Assembly: GCA_015680685.1 (NCBI GenBank)
Contig: MNCI01007635.1
Location: 188,001 to 248,000, forward strand
Direction: 5' to 3'
Length of the DNA: 60,000 bases
DNA from: Gnetum montanum
Taxonomy: Eukaryota > Streptophyta > Gnetopsida > Gnetales > Gnetaceae
This document shows, piece by piece, positions 25,091 to 37,190 of the stretch. The position numbers were made by a program, and so were the translations under genes. Each line of letters opens with the position of its first letter. Positions within the stretch are counted from its first letter, which is position 1. The notes under the pieces are model-generated. The model was not told where the DNA came from. It ran no database searches and saw only the letters and a list, made by a program, of their open reading frames with translations.

Positions 25091-25095
25091 CCTTT
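25091..25095. repeat. Target-site duplication CCTTT, right side of element E
   Basis: Identical to 17777-17781. Confidence 0.85.
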
Positions 25096-25745
25096 CATAA
25101 TAAAAAGCACTAATTTCAGTTTTCCATAATAGTTTAAAAATGTTTCATTGAACAATTTACCAAAATATGCAAAGATTTAAACACATACAACTATTAAGAC
25201 TAAATAGCAAACATTAAGTAAACTATATAGGTATAGTATTGAACTTTATTTACATATCTAGCATTATAAAAAGTATCTTCATTATGTGTTAACTATCATG
25301 CATGTCTATTTTGCTACCTCCTGCATTTTAGATTATGATGATTAGCTATGCGTACATATCCTTGGAATAGTTATTTAAATAAAATAACAAATGATTTAAT
25401 TCTCAACTACACAAATAGAACGCATTTCGAATCTTAAGTGAGAGGTTGAAGGTTTAAGTTTCTTTTGCACTTTTTAATTATTAGTATGAAGTTATACTTA
25501 GAATTTTATAAAGAGTCAAGCCTTCAAGGTGAATAATAACATATTCATGATGTATATTGCCATATCAGCCATATCATATGAGCATAGTTAAGGCACACCG
25601 GAGACACTTCGCAGCATTACATAACACACAACACACACATGGTCCAAGTCATAATGACGGCCTTAGCCATAGATAGGGCCTATTCCATCATACATAGCAG
25701 TATTATGACGAGATAGAGAAGATGAGGGAGACAAGGATTCACCAC
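25096..25745. other. AT-rich intergenic sequence, nothing recognised
   Basis: The sequence is AT-rich with no convincing frame or repeat. It is the downstream side of the lectin remnant that follows. Confidence 0.5.
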
Positions 25746-26066
25746 TCAAAAGTAGGGCATCCACTGTTGGTTGCAGTTCTTGAGGTCAGTGTATTGATGA
25801 TGATGTGGGCACGGTCTTTCTTCTAGCCAGCTCCCACAAAGGGTTCAGGAGCAACCCATTATTCTTGAATGGTTCGTATCCACCGTGCATGCCCGGATCT
25901 GCACAGCAGACCCTACGCTGCTGCCATAGGAAGTCAACCACAGTTTGATGTGGTTGTGGACGCAAATGCTACAGTCCCTGTAGAAATCCCACTTGATGTT
26001 TTGCGAGTTTTGGACACACTGCTTCATCTCCACGCCGCTGTTGCCATCGTTGGGTTGCAGGCACAA
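25746..26066 (-). pseudogene. Ricin-B-type (beta-trefoil) lectin fragment, copy 1
   Basis: The minus strand encodes the C-terminal part of a ricin-B-type carbohydrate-binding domain: the CLQPNDGNSGVEMKQC block, KWDFY in a QxW-like position, LWLTS, and, after at least one frameshift, an ending NQQWMPYF with a stop at 25746-25748. Cys, QxW and the terminal hydrophobic residues are typical of the fold. Such domains occur in plant lectins and in B chains of type 2 ribosome-inactivating proteins. No N-terminal lectin half and no catalytic A chain is seen. It is homologous to 40771-41010 on the same strand. The frameshift and missing 5' part make it a pseudogene fragment. Confidence 0.65.
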
Positions 26067-26172
26067 ACCCTGACGTTCTTACAAAATAAATAAAAAATAG
26101 TTTTAATTACCATTTTAATATTTTGCCTCTGCCACTGCTTCATTCATCCACTCGTGCACTCACGTGGCTACG

Positions 26173-26432
26173 ACATGCACTGTATACGTCCCAAAATTAC
26201 CACATCAGGCTCCGTGTGCACCGCGAAATCACCACGCCGGCCAGCTTGTGCACTGCAAATTTACCGTGCCCATTACCATGAAAATCGTAAAATTACGATG
26301 CCGACCACCGTGTGCATCACAAAATCACGATGATGAAATAAAACTACCACTACGGGCACGATGTGCACCGTAAAACCGTCCATGATGATGGGCACCGTAT
26401 GCATGGCAAAACCATCTCTAAAGGGCACCATG
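26173..26432. repeat. Degenerate minisatellite, about 33-52 bp period
   Basis: At least five imperfect units are built around GTGTGCACCGCAAAATCACC followed by a variable GCCGGGCACC-like tail (near 26214, 26247, 26310, 26361 and 26397). It is more GC-rich than its surroundings. A short open frame on the plus strand (26164-26373) is a by-product of the repeat. Confidence 0.5.
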
Positions 26433-27753
26433 ATTATTGAAACACCATGCTGAGATGCTTAGCGAAGGTTTCATCAATTAATGAAAAATTTTAGATTTAA
26501 GGGATTCAACCCTTGTATAAACCTTAAATAACAATTTAATATAAATTAGGTGCATAAAACTAGGGCTTAGAAATTTAGATGTTTGGTGTTCAAACTTCGA
26601 GCTTAATTTAATTTTAATAAATTTAACTTTATAATAAAGTTATTTTTAATTAATTTTAATTTTTAGTAAAACTTTTTAATGACATAATTAGAAGTCCATT
26701 CACAACAAATACATATTCAGCTTATTTAACATTGTAGACACAATGGAGGGGTTAGAATGATTGAGAGCTTCAAAATAGATAATTATACTTTTGTGATGCA
26801 TGTATTGAGATGAATGTTTGTGTCATATAGTGTAGATAAGATGTTATAAGCTGTAGTCATTCCATTGGTATTTTGGTTAGTATATGTATGTTATTGACCA
26901 AAGTGAAGGGGCATTTACCATTTCAAGTGTAAGAGCCTCTTATGTCTGAGTCAAGAGTCTTTTAAAATGGAAGGAAGATGATGAGAACATCAGCCATTAC
27001 CATTCCTAAGCTTTCAGTATCTTAGTCATTATTTTGAATATCTTTTTGTGTGTGTATGAATTAGCCTTGATTCAAGCACTTCAAGTTTATGTTGCTTTCA
27101 AAGAAAGCTTAAGGATAGAGTGTTGGATGAAGCTATTGTTGATGCATAAATTTTGGTCACATCAATACCAGGAAAGAAAACTCGTTTTAGGATACTATTG
27201 CCTAGGGTGCCTCCCGTATGGGTATGGAAACTCAAGAATAGTCTTAGCTGGAGAGAGCTACGTGGCCTTTTGCAAATAATAAATTAGAAAGAAATCTGAA
27301 ATTTAAATTATATAATTGTCTTCAATACAAATAGGTAATCAAAAGAACTAAATTTTCCCTGGTCTCGCTGACGCTGCTGATCCGTGACTGCCAATGGTAT
27401 CCACTGCTAGGCAGGAAGACCGTGATCTCCATGAGAGAGGGAGAGAGAGAGAAAGAGACTGCCCACTATAGTCCACACATAGCAGCAACTGCAGTTCTTA
27501 AAGCCTGCTACTGTCTGCCACCTTTTGTGCACTGTTGTAGAGAGGAAGATCATTCACCTACGTCTGCACCACCATGACAAGCTCCTGTCATCATTGAGAA
27601 GACCCGCAAGGATCCGATTTTGAGCTGCTGGCTTATGCCTTGGACCCTTCTCGAAGATCAACCAAAAGCTTGTAAAGAAAAGAAAAGAAAAGAAAAGAGG
27701 AAACTATTTCTTAGTGGAGAGAAAGTTGCCCCTTCAGATTGATAGCCAGAGCT
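26433..27753. other. Intergenic stretch without recognised genes
   Basis: The left part is AT-rich. The 27361-27740 part is less AT-rich and holds a (GA)n run at 27437-27463 and an (AAAAG)n run at about 27674-27700. The latter part may be leader or outer flank of the family-2 LTR that follows. I see no gene. Confidence 0.4.
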
Positions 27754-28245
27754 TGTTTGGGACTCCCTTCCTCCTCCAAGAGACTCCCTCTAGACTCCAT
27801 TTTATAGCCATTGTGGCCATCCATAATGATGCGTAAATTTCATGTAATGGCTACAAAAACTACCACCACTTCTTGTGTAATAACTCCCACATTCTCCAAT
27901 TAAGTGCCCACTTATGTCCGTAACTGTCGTAACTTCCAAAACGTCTACTGCTAAGGACTATGACTGACATCATTAATGATCATAATTGCCATAACTTCTA
28001 AAATGTTTATCACTAATGACTGTAACTACCATCATTAATGATCATAACCATCATCATTAATGACTAGAATCACCGTAACTTCTAAAACATTTGCCACTAA
28101 TGACGTAACCACTACCATTAATGACCACCACCCGATAGTTTAAATGCCCACTACTTGCATGATTTTTACTAAGGTCATTAAGGGAGAGGAATAGAAACAT
28201 TGATAATTATGGCCTCATGCGAGCATGGGAGTGTTGACATCAACA
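27754..28245 (-). repeat. 3' LTR of element J
   Basis: On the minus strand it begins TGTTGATGTCAACACTCCCA. In plus coordinates the right end is GTTGACATCAACA at 28245, flanked by TTAGCCCCCAAACTTTT, which is a purine-rich tract on the element strand as expected beside a 3' LTR. It contains imperfect ~50-60-bp repeats around CATCATTAATGA (about 27950-28130). Confidence 0.65.
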
Positions 28246-29194
28246 CTTAGCCCCCAAACTTTTAATTGCATGCCAGCGTAAGGAACAAGAGCATAGAAAT
28301 TTTTAAAGGAGATGCAACAAATAGGAAATCACAAACATCACAAAACAAGAAAATGGAAACTTCAAAGCAAACTATATTAACCTAAACATGATTAAAATAA
28401 CCAAATAATCAAAAGAGAACTAGACATGGGGCACCCAAACCACACCATCTTATTTAATCAAACTCTAAACATATAATTTATTATTTTAACTACATTTATC
28501 TATATATAATTAAAATATAATTATAATTTCTTTCCCAATCTTCTTACAAAGTAAAAGCCAACAGCATGTGGACTACTTTGAGCACAAGACCCATACTAAA
28601 CTTAATGAGGAGGACAGACTCATATTAGATTGTGGCTAGTCACAACTTTTGGATTTTTCCTTGGAACTTTTTTGTTTTGTTTTTAAAAATAGGTTCAAAA
28701 GGGGAAATGGAAGTTAGGGTGAGGATAGTTTTCAGACCCCATCACACTTAAGAACTTATTACACTACCAATGAACATGGTCCTCATTCCTTTGTTTTTCT
28801 TTTTAAGGAAACTTTACCCATGGTGTACTTCATTCTTAAGGTAGGAATTCCAACACGAGTCTAGCCGATTAGCTACACTGCCAGTGAACACGGTCCTCAT
28901 TCCTTTCTTTTTCTTTTTTAGGAAACTTTTCCCATGGTGCAGTTCAACCCTCGTGTATGTGCCTTTAATTACAATTTGATAGCATCATAACAGGTCTCTT
29001 GGGTGGCTAAGGGTTCTCAAGTAGAGATGAACACACTTCTCCCTATTGATTCACAGGGTAACCATGGATCATCACACTTGAGGGCTAGGGCTTATGAGAA
29101 GGAAAGTGGGATTTTGCAAGGCCACCTAGTGATTATGGCTAACCATTCTCCAACATCACCTATCCTACACTCACATGATCATGATGATTACATG
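28246..29194 (-). other. 3' noncoding region of element J
   Basis: It starts with the polypurine tract beside the LTR. Two ~85-bp near-identical segments with a period of about 121 bp lie at about 28745-28830 and 28866-28955, sharing CGGTCCTCATTCC-type sequence and CTTTTTAGGAAACTTT. No coding sequence of note was found. The region is cut on the right by element G. Confidence 0.5.
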
Positions 29195-29199
29195 ATAAG
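29195..29199. repeat. Target-site duplication ATAAG, left side of element G
   Basis: Identical to the five bases 35532-35536 after the other LTR of G. Confidence 0.85.
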
Positions 29200-29398
29200 T
29201 GATGGGACGTGACATCGCATGGGCCGCGATATCATGTACACGATATTGCGTACACGATATTGCATCGAAAGATAGCGACTAATTAACCTTAAGTGTTCCA
29301 TAAGGTGCATAAACACTTAGTCCTTGGAGTTCGACCGGATCGTGCGTGCAACGCTCATATTCGTATGGTTGAGTGTAGGGGTACCTCGCCACTCATCA
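29200..29398 (+). repeat. 5' LTR of element G, internally deleted (199 bp)
   Basis: It starts TGATGGGACGTGACATCGCA with GATATCATG/CGATATTGCG palindromes and ends ACCTCGCCACTCATCA. Compared with the 771-bp partner it lacks about 570 bp, including the TATA box, with the break near 29272. The promoter copy that should drive the element is therefore gone. Confidence 0.85.
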
Positions 29399-29418
29399 TA
29401 GGCATCGTTGCGAGGGAC
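29399..29418 (+). other. Primer-binding site, element G
   Basis: It reads TAGGCATCGTTGCGAGGGAC, a diverged version of TTGGCACCGTTGTCGAGGAC in E, directly after the LTR. Confidence 0.7.
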
Positions 29419-29542
29419 TTAGTTGTTTATGCACTAAGTAGAACATAGGAAATTATCCACATTGTTGGGAGCTAGAATAAACCCTTAGGATTAATCAGAA
29501 GAAAAATTAAACAATGGTCAATAGCACACCGACAAGATAACA

Positions 29543-32500
29543 ATGTCTTCTTCTTCTCATAAAAGCACTTCATCACCTAGGGACCACACAAGAGACAGTC
29601 GGTCGCACAACATACATAACCAAGAACTACCAGTTCCTCAACAATTCAGTGTAGTATATACTCACCATGATGAGTATATACCCGAATTTACCTTTGTCTT
29701 CCATCAATATGAACAACTGCGATGGAGAGACTTGGAGGGTAACATAGTGTTGCCTCCAAACAGAGCCCCCCCAACATGCTCCTTCATGCCCTTGCATGAA
29801 TAGGCATGTCACAATTATATGCTGAGTACATTGCATGCGATTACAACATGAGGGACTACCATCCCACAGAAGTGCAATGGCAATGGGACTTGCAGCAGGA
29901 GAGTCACCACACATCCTTGAAGGGCAAAGGCCCCCATAATGCTTTGCCCATCATCAACGAAATCAAGGGTGGTGGACCTATTTTAATAATTTCTCTACGA
30001 AATGATGTTCCCCATCTTAACGATGGTGAGGAGGTGGGGTATCAAAACCTACACTCCACAATTCACAACCCTGGTTCTGATCCCCATGAACACCAAGTGT
30101 TCAATGAGGGAACATAAACACATGACAAGGATGGGTAGTTTGATTGTCATCACGATCGGGGCCGTAGCCACCAAAGAGAAGGTAAGAAAGATCGTCATGG
30201 CGATGGTTCCCCTTCTTCTTCACCTTCATCTCATCATTCACCCTCTCCTTCCACATCAAGACACAGTCACAAAGAGCACAACCGTGAGGATAAAGGTAAG
30301 CATCATGAGAACCCTCGACGAGAGAGTCGAGAGCGAGGATGAGGGCATTTGAGAGAATCAAGGCATGGAAGAAGGGAAAGTAGGGAACCACATAGGCATC
30401 ATAGACACCATGAAATAAATGACAACAAAGAACCCCTACTAGCAACCCAGAGTATGCTAGACATTATGGAGGCTGTTAGAATACCTACAAGGCACCAAAA
30501 AGATAGCTGGATCAAGAGACTAGACATGAATAATATCCCATGGTTTAAGGAGGGATACAATGCTGATCCGCAAAACCACTTACAGGCATTCCATGATGTC
30601 TATGCCTTGCAGAATATTGAAAACGAGTAGCAGAAGTTAAAGTTGTTCCCAAGGACATTCATAAAAGAAGCAGAAAGTTGGTACCGGTCCTTAGAACCAG
30701 AATCCATTATACGGTGGAGTACGATGTTGGAATTGTTTAATGATAAATATCAAACGTACTCTAAAGTGTCCAGCTTGTGGAAGTAGATCCAAGGATGGAA
30801 GTAGGGTAATCATGAACCCTTGGATGCTACTATGGGCTGATATTATGCATTGCTACATCATTTCCCAGGCCATGGTTACGCACAACAGGATCAACTTTGC
30901 CATCTCGTAGATGGGCTAAGACATGAAACTAGGAGAACCCTTGGAACATATACCCAAGGGAGATTATCTAAGCTTAGGTCCCATGAAGTTCATAGACTAT
31001 TGGAGAAAGTAGCTAAGGAAGAAGGAGAGCTACAGAAAATAGAAAGCATGAAAGAGTATAACCGTGATCGTTCCCTCCGAAAGAGCGGAGTAAGATTCTA
31101 TGAGGAAGAGGACGAGTCACCACATGAGGAGTTGGTGAATAGAAAAAACTTGATGCTTCAAAAGTTGACAACCAAAGTAAATGTGGGAATCCTTAAATAG
31201 TATATTTGAAACCGTTCTAAAAATCATAAATGAGTCTAAGGAGCAAAGTAGTGACCATGATAAGAAAAAGAGGAGAGATTCATACCATGCACATAACAAG
31301 GTTAAGGGAAAAATGACTATCACTGATGAGGTTGTGGACTCTAATACAGAAAATGAAGGTGGATGTGAGATCTGCCAATATGACCATCTTAAAGGATGTT
31401 GCCCAATAATCTTACATTTGCAAGAGTCTGGGTTGTATGCACTCAACCCAAGACTTAACAAATGACAAGCACCCCGAAGGTTACCTTATCCCAAAGGTAA
31501 CCCAAGGCAATTCTACCAACCCTTAATGTATTATCTAAGTGGAACTTCACCACAACCTATCGAACAACACCAGAAATGGCAATACCCACAGTCATGGGGG
31601 ATGCCACCACCTAGCCAAAAATACCCTTACTGGCAACCATATCCATATGGCTCTTACGTGCAGTAGCCGGTTTCTCCAAGTGACTCTATCAGTCACATGA
31701 CCCCACAATGTTACTACCAAGTTTGGGAGTATTTTAAGACTCCCTCTTTTGGAAGAGACACTCCACATGCATACCATCCTCCGAAACCATACGCATCTCT
31801 TATGTCAATAGTTCCACTACCACCCACTCCAACGATGTAAGGGGAACTCCCCACTCAACCACAGCAAAGTAATGCTACGAGAGCTATAAACCTTCAACCC
31901 ACTATTGGTTCTAACAAACATACAAAGAGAAGACCTTTCTTTAGAACCAACAGTCTAAATAAGCTCTCACAACCATAAGTGGTTGAGTCTATGACCACTC
32001 CTCCATCAAGTAAGGCTTCGGAGCTCCCTTCAAACCAACAACAGAGCTCAACACATACGGTTATGTTAACACATAACGTCACTGACTGGATAAAGGTGGG
32101 CCACCTTCCCAGGAAATTATCTGACCCTGAAAGTCCCTTAATCTACCTCCAAGTCACTGGGAATGAACCATGTAAGGCTCTTCTTGACTCAAGTTCCAGA
32201 GTTAACTTAATATCACAAGAAATGTATAAATCCTAGAACCTGCCTCCACTAAAAGAGAGCAATATTCATTTAGAGATGGTTGACCAGTCCATCACTATCC
32301 CCTTGGGACTTATGGAGGACATTGTTACCACTGTGTGTGGTTGGTCATACCTAACTGATTTCCTAGTGATAGAAGTTACAATAACAAAGGGGACTTCCCA
32401 ATTATAATGGGGAGGGCATGGCTAAGTACTATAAATGCATGCCTAGGAATCTGTGATCTTTCCCTAGAGATATCTAAGGAAAACACTTATGGAAAGATCG

Positions 32501-32850
32501 AGAAGAAGAAAGTTACATGCATCACATACAGTGATACAGAGGGTGATGACGTACAGGAATGTGCAACACTTCCTGTATGCAATAGGTGTGCCCAAGAAAC
32601 CAACATACAAAATTGCCTGTATGTAGCAACCACACAACAAAGAAACACCTAGTGGTTGATAGCTAATCTAGAGAGAAACTTACCAACATGCATGGAACTA
32701 ACTGGGGGAACAACTTGCAACCACAACTGAAGCATAGATACATTGGAGTATGAGCATCGCCAACTTCCAACCCTTAATCTAAAAACATCAATTGGGAGAA
32801 GTTGGACATTTCTAAAAAATTCAAATAAGCGCTCATTATTTTGAATCTCT
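29543..32850 (+). pseudogene. Degenerate gag-protease of element G
   Basis: The start is the ATG at 29543 (MSSSSHKSTSS), equivalent to that of E. The parts appear in alternating frames: VVYTHHDEYIPEFTFVF; the Ser/His/Arg-rich stretch (about 30170-30330, best frame broken); RHQKDSWIKRLDMNNIPWF; gag core pieces (30600-31200, HGYAQQDQLCHLVDGLRHET); zinc knuckle CEICQYDHLKGCC near 31367-31405; Pro/Tyr/Gln-rich tail; and protease LLDSSSRVNLISQEM near 32174-32225, with the catalytic Gly replaced. The family block IIMGRAWLSTINA is near 32402-32440. The end is placed where the linker meets the 3' noncoding region. Several frameshifts and stops make it non-functional. Confidence 0.75.
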
Positions 32851-34760
32851 CCCTTTCAATTCAGTCATGGGGAAGATGGCCACATATGCTGATCATTTGA
32901 GGCCCTCAGTTTATTTTTAAGTTTTTGTTTTACACATTTTTTTTTACAACTTTCTTTAACTCTTCTTAATTTTTTTTACAACATCATTCATACTTTTTTG
33001 TTTATTTGTGTGTGTGCATATTTATCCATTTTGTTAAGTTTGTCACCCAATAAGTGCTCTTGATGATGTTATGAACTATATTCTATTGATTGCTAATGTT
33101 TGGTTTTTACCTTTAAGTTATGATGTTGATACTAAGGTATGGTTCTTTTGATATAGCAGGCAATTAGTCCACATCATCCATGCATCCATAAAATTTGATG
33201 GTCTCTCTTGGCTTGGAACTGTACAATCCCCTTTTAAATAATAAGAACTATAAATGAATCGGTGACTGGGTATTTCTCAAACTAAGGAAGAACTCAAAAG
33301 GATTGAAAAGAGTGTGGCTTCAAGGGGATTTGATGCATTTGTGTTGGCCATTTTCTTGGGTGCTTGGATGTTTTCTTCTTGATTTTTTCTTACCGTTCTG
33401 ATGTTACTCCAATAACGGGAAGCTGAGCAAATAAAAATAATAAGTTTTTGCATGGTGTGGTTCTCACACAAAAAAAAAGTGAGAATTCAAAGCACACCCC
33501 TTATATGAAATAATCATTTCGGCTACAAGCACTGGTTATGGAACTAAAATAAAAATGTTTCCTCTAACTAAGGCCCTTCTCGCTCCCTACTTTCTCCTCT
33601 TTTGTTTCGTCAGGATGGTTGTGACTCTTTGACGAAGGAATTCTTGTTACTTCAAGAGGATGGATGGGCCGAATGTATTAATGTGAAGTCACTGAATGTG
33701 GTTTGTTTGAGGTCGGATTTGGAATAGGATCTACTAAGTCACATTAACCATTAATACACAAGGGGCTACACACCACATTGTTCTTGAGATTCCATTCCAT
33801 TCTCTTCTCTCCATCCTTCTTTCTCCATTTTTCACCTCATTTCTGGTTGTATCAGTAGTCTATATTTTGGTGGATGCATTCTTTTCCTTTTGGTAAACTC
33901 TTGTGGTTAAGAATTTAACATTTTTTTCCAAATTACATTTCTAGAGCCTACAGACTCTTTGAATGTGGGAATATTAGGGCATTAAGGGCATGAGCCTGCT
34001 TTGGGAAGGACCCACTGGCATTCCTATTTGGTGCATCAGTTAATTTCTTTCCCTTAAACATTTTCGCAATCAATTTCTATTTTGTTCATTTCCATCTCTG
34101 ACATCCATTTCACCAGAATTACAGTTGTCTCTTTTTCTCCATCTTTCTTATTCCTTATCTTTTTCCATTCTCTCGCTACCGGAGGTTTGCAATTAGTCAT
34201 GGGGGTCCTGGTCCAATTTTTTCAATTTTCTCCCAACCCCTACACCTTGGGTAGTCATCATTAGTATATCTCTAGAATCTACATCAGCCATATCACAACT
34301 CGGCCAATGGACGTTACAATGAGGTAAGGTATCAACTGCATTGTGATTCAATTAGCCTCGCTAATATACGACTGTGTTGTGTGTGCAAATGGCAATCATA
34401 CAACAATGGATTAGATCTAGAGAAACACTTGGAATGGATCGATGCTGAAGGAGTTATGCAAGGAACAAGATTGATGGCATGCTTATGGATGGACAACGAA
34501 AGGTGCAATCTTGGCGTTGGCAGCAATAGACTTCTTCTCTCTCTCTCTCTTTCTCTCTCATCTGTCAAATAAGGTTGGATGTAAATTGTATATAGTATTC
34601 ACTCTTGTTATCATGAACACTAATTTTGTCATGTATTGTAATGATGATCTGTTCACATGTTATCTCATTCACCATTAGTTCCGTTCAAGTCAATAATCCC
34701 CTACCTTTCCAATATTTTGTAAGGAACTAGAGGACGAGTTTTTATTTAGTCATGGGGGTA
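32851..34760 (+). other. 3' noncoding region of element G with three PPT-like motifs
   Basis: PPT-like motifs TCAGTCATGGGG (32861-32875), TTAGTCATGGGGGT (34193-34206) and TTAGTCATGGGGGTA (34746-34760, touching the 3' LTR) have the same spacing as in E and F. A (CT)n run lies at 34528-34560. Beside it is a short frame encoding CLWMDNERCNLGVG (34381-34572). Confidence 0.75.
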
Positions 34761-35531
34761 TGATGGGACATGACATCTCATGGGCCACGATATTGCGTAT
34801 GCGATATCGCAGCCCATCGCCAATTCTATAAATAAGAGGTAGCTCTCCCTTGTTTCTCCATCTAGATCTAGACCTTAGCCAAAATCTTACCATTTTACCA
34901 TTCCAGAGTTAGAATAATTTCCATGTGCCTATAGTAGGAGTCCCAAAGTGAACGAATCTTTATTCGAGCAATTCTGTACTTGAGCACACAATTGTGTACG
35001 ATAATAAAGATGAACTTTTGGATAAACCTTGCAGCATATGGACTAAGCTAAATAGGACTTTAATTATTGTTAAATGTTTGAATTCTTTCTTAAGAACTTA
35101 GTCTCTCTCATCCCTCAACTCTCATAGTTAAGTGCATTCAGTACGACCACTTTGAGCACATGCGTTACACTTGGTAATCCCAATAATGAATAGCGTTTGG
35201 TAATCTAAGTAGCGTTGCATTTGTTCAGGGTGTGAACGAAAAGTGGGAATGGACACTGATGCTAGGATAATTAAAGGTTAGTTACTTAGTCTCTTCACCC
35301 TTTCCTCTCTTAGCATAGGTGATAAAAAGATAAAAGACATAAAAATGATATACCTCAAGTTCACTTAACCATACAATCGTGAAAAATACAAGTGAGCTTG
35401 GGAAGACAACAACTGATTAACCTTAAGTGTTTCATAAGAAGCGTAAGCACTTAGTCCTTAGAGTTCGACTAGATCACACGTGCAATGCTCATATTTGTAT
35501 GGTTGAGTGTAGGGGTACCTCGCCACTATCA
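34761..35531 (+). repeat. 3' LTR of element G (771 bp)
   Basis: It begins TGATGGGACATGACATCTCA and ends TCGCCACTATCA. The GATATCGCA/CACGATATTGCG module fills the first ~60 bp. TATA lies at 34827-34834. It aligns with the LTRs of E in reverse orientation, so E and G are the same LTR subfamily. Confidence 0.9.
34827..34834 (+). promoter_or_regulatory. TATA box in the 3' LTR of element G
   Basis: It reads TCTATAAATAAGAGG, conserved with E. Being in the 3' LTR, it would drive outward transcription into J sequence. Confidence 0.55.
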
Positions 35532-35536
35532 ATAAG
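35532..35536. repeat. Target-site duplication ATAAG, right side of element G
   Basis: Identical to 29195-29199. Confidence 0.85.
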
Positions 35537-35965
35537 TTAGAACAAATCTCATACTCCATAATCCAACATAACTTTAGAAACTAAAACCTTGAAAAAGACT
35601 GAGAAGAATCAAAGCATTATTGAAATATATAGTATAAGAGAGATTTTATGTAATAGTACTAGGAAATATTATATAAAGCATTATACTAACATTATTTTCA
35701 ATGGTGCTCTGATGACCCAACGCCTAGTAACTCAAAAGATCATAATGATTATTAAAATCATATGCAAAGAAAAAATCAAAATAATATGCCAAGAAAGAAA
35801 TGATGGAAGTGCAAAGAAAATATGCAAATGCAATTATATGCAAATGAAATGCATGAAAAAGAGAAAGAAAACATGCAACTAAGAATCTACTAGGTGTCCA
35901 CATGGGGCACTTGAGTAGAAATTCTTTGGATGGAATGCATTAAAATTTCTAGGTAACTTATATCC

Positions 35966-36310
35966 TTACACATTAGCAACCTTGTACACATTGGGACCAA
36001 TGACGTCTTTAATTCGGAATGGGCCTAACCACATAGGAGAGAAATTATTTTGAAGATTTGCTTGGTCAAATGTTCTACCTTGTTCTGAGACTAGGTCTCC
36101 TATCTTAAAGTCTTCACCAATGTACTTCCTATCAAGATATTGTTGATGCTTAAGATTATGAAAATCAAGACCTAATCTTAACTTGCTCGTTTGTTTTCTA
36201 TCAAGTTTTTGTTTGATATAAGTTTTAATGGTAGGTCTAGGTCTTGAGGGATCATCAAATATAGCCTTTCTAGGAGCACATTCCATGGATGTGTTGTTAA
36301 AATTTAGCAC
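35966..36310 (-). pseudogene. Integrase C-terminal tail, element J
   Basis: This 114-codon frame has features of the C-terminal end of gypsy integrases: IGEDFKIGDLV (the GD.V block), then MWLGPFRIKDVIGPNVYKV (the W.GPF.I...G...YK block that precedes a chromo-like end). The HHCC finger and D,D,E core are absent, since the frame upstream is unrelated linker from the protease side. It is therefore the far side of a large internal deletion of J. Confidence 0.65.
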
Positions 36311-36313
36311 ACC

Positions 36314-37190
36314 TTAAAATGTTTTAAGGGGTAGGGTCTTACTTACATATTTATCTTCCCCTAAAGGTAGTGGATCACTTAGATGAAATCTATGTTGTTG
36401 ATAAGGCAAGGTATCTTCATAGATTTCTTCACCTTCTTTAAAACTTTGATAGGATTGGGTGGAATCTGCATGAGAGACCAAATTTATTTTTGTAATTCCA
36501 CTCACATATTCATTTTCAACATGTTCACTGTGCTCAACCTTAATAACCCCAACATAAAGATTAGTGTTTTGATCTTCCAAAGATTGATTTTTTTGATCCA
36601 AGGTTGTAACTACTTGTTTGTAGAAGGGTTCTCAAGGTATAGTCATGTATTCAGATTTTCCTTTGATAGGGATTAATAGCTCTGAGAAATCTAACCTAAA
36701 GAAGCCCCCAAACATGGCTCCAAAAGTCCTAGATAAGAGCACACCATAGGTGGTCAACATGTCAACTACTAGGATATCAGTGTAACATGTGAATGTAGGG
36801 TATTTATTTAAGTTGCACTTTTACTCCTTTTAATAACCCTACTATAGGTATGTCGGACCCATCAAGTTGAATCACTTTTTTCGTTTGTGGTATCATTTGT
36901 GCTCCTAAAGTCCTACATACCTCTAGTGGCATGACACTAACAGTTGCTCCAGAATCCATCAAACAATTGTGAACATTCTTTCCTAAAATAATTAGATTTG
37001 TTAGGAAAGGAGGTTGCTCTTTCTCACTCATCATGGAATTGTTTGCATTGTGTATTGATAGCGCGTTAGGACTTTTTGTGAAGTGAACTTGTCTTTCAAG
37101 GGTTGGAATTGTTTCTTTTCTAGTTTTAGGTGTATGAACTATCTCTTGAAATGCCTCTTTCATTTCGTTAAATTGTAAAAGGTCATACAT
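36314..37190 (-). pseudogene. Protease and linker region, element J
   Basis: The minus strand gives a clear retropepsin: NCLMDSGATVSVMPLEVC, with the D-S-G catalytic triplet, near 36905-36965. It continues through TYGVLLSRTFGAMFGGFF and LLIPIKGKSEYM (about 36630-36770, one frameshift and one stop), and then a Gln/Asn-rich linker (36601-36314) of unknown role. It sits between gag and the integrase tail. The RT expected after it is missing. Confidence 0.7.

Larger units (their letters stand above)
29200..35531 (+). mobile_element. Element G: complete family-1 LTR element with gag-PR only, nested in J
   Basis: The element is flanked by perfect ATAAG duplications. The order is 5' LTR (29200-29398, internally deleted), PBS, degraded gag-PR (29543 to about 32850), 3' noncoding region and 3' LTR (34761-35531). 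As in E, the linker after protease runs directly into the sequence that follows integrase in D and F, with no RT, RNase H or INT between. It has more frameshifts than E and so is more decayed. Confidence 0.9.

Noticed and set aside
29003-29212. 69-codon plus-strand frame before element G
   Set aside because: It lies in the 3' noncoding part of J, is opposite in strand to J, and runs into the LTR of G. It has no recognisable domain.
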